This document shows, piece after piece, positions 63,867-64,000 of a stretch of DNA of 64,000 nucleotides. Made by a program: the position numbers and the translations under genes. Positions within the stretch are counted from its first letter, which is position 1. The number at the start of each line of letters is the position of its first letter. This DNA comes from Domibacillus epiphyticus (GTDB taxonomy: Bacteria > Bacillota > Bacilli > Bacillales > Domibacillaceae). The stretch lies in NCBI RefSeq assembly GCF_001975785.1, contig NZ_MSFI01000010.1, positions 1 to 64,000 of the forward strand. The letters run 5' to 3'. The notes beneath the pieces were generated by a model. That model did not search any database. It saw only the letters and a program-made list of their open reading frames with translations, and was not told where the DNA came from.

Positions 63867-64000
63867 ATACGCATCAATCGTTCTTATCATCATCGGTGTG
63901 ACAATGCTGAATTTTACTGGAGAGCACAATAAAACAACTAAGGAACATGTTACAGAAAACAAACATTAATGACTGAGTGTCGACCTTCCTATTGGCAGTA
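63867..64000 (+). other. Window end, no assigned gene
   Basis: A short open frame begins ATGCTGAATTTTACTGG near 63904 and ends at 63969 (21 residues, charged). It has no clear ribosome site. No other signal. Confidence 0.3.

Overview
This window is a chromosomal segment of a low-GC, spore-forming Bacillaceae (Bacillus sensu lato). The evidence is Gram-positive ribosome binding sites (AGGAGG), many GTG and TTG starts, intrinsic terminators after nearly every unit, sigma-A, sigma-B, Fur, CcpA and Spo0A-type sites, and gene sets well known from Bacillus: treP, yitC-yitD, ywrA-ywrD, qoxABCD, nsrR/hmp, and DUF1292, DUF1657, DUF2512 and DUF2533 proteins. No prophage, intact transposon or CRISPR array is present.

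Layout. 1-143: the end of a tRNA operon (Asn, Glu; minus strand). 0.3-6 kb: trehalose PTS permease with two TreR-type operators and a cre site, a DRE-TIM aldolase, a 38-residue membrane peptide, and a GH1 6-phospho-glycosidase. 6-10 kb: a three-gene iron(III) ABC importer with a Fur box on its promoter. 10-17 kb: a zinc-ribbon protein, a luciferase-like oxidoreductase, a secreted GDPD-PhoD fusion phosphodiesterase, and an APC permease with Spo0A-like boxes in its promoter. 17-22 kb: a stress segment (manganese catalase, KGG protein, DUF2512 protein, NsrR and flavohaemoglobin) lying between two decayed, oppositely oriented copies of the same IS3-family transposase, with a decayed tyrosine recombinase inside. 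22-25 kb: a permease under a glycine riboswitch, then a c-di-GMP-I (GEMM) riboswitch controlling a 49-residue orphan protein. 25-36 kb: EamA transporter, Spo0A-box chemoreceptor, TrkA-C protein, hydrolase, maltogenic amylase, RsbR paralogue, and two broken genes (metallo-beta-lactamase fold, epimerase). 36-42 kb: an amino-acid oxidase, sulfolactate synthesis (yitC-yitD), an MFS pump and a YitT protein. 42-47 kb: the ywr cluster, with an Lrp regulator, gamma-glutamyltransferase + MFS carrier, and a two-subunit chromate transporter. 47-57 kb: phosphoesterases, a methyltransferase, sporulation-type small proteins and the aa3 quinol oxidase operon. 56.5-64 kb: a MetOD1 sensor-like protein, an ABC exporter with an SGNH hydrolase, a type I toxin-antitoxin locus, and a tautomerase + MFS pair divergent from a LysR gene that lacks a standard start codon.

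Themes. Sugar uptake (treP, GH1, GH13), phosphate or teichoic-acid recovery (GDPD-PhoD), iron uptake, oxidative and nitrosative stress defence, and entry into sporulation recur. Several small elements would be missed by ORF-only annotation: two riboswitches, a type I toxin with its antisense RNA, a 38-residue and a 49-residue gene, and at least five decayed genes. All functional calls come from reading sequence alone; no database search was run.
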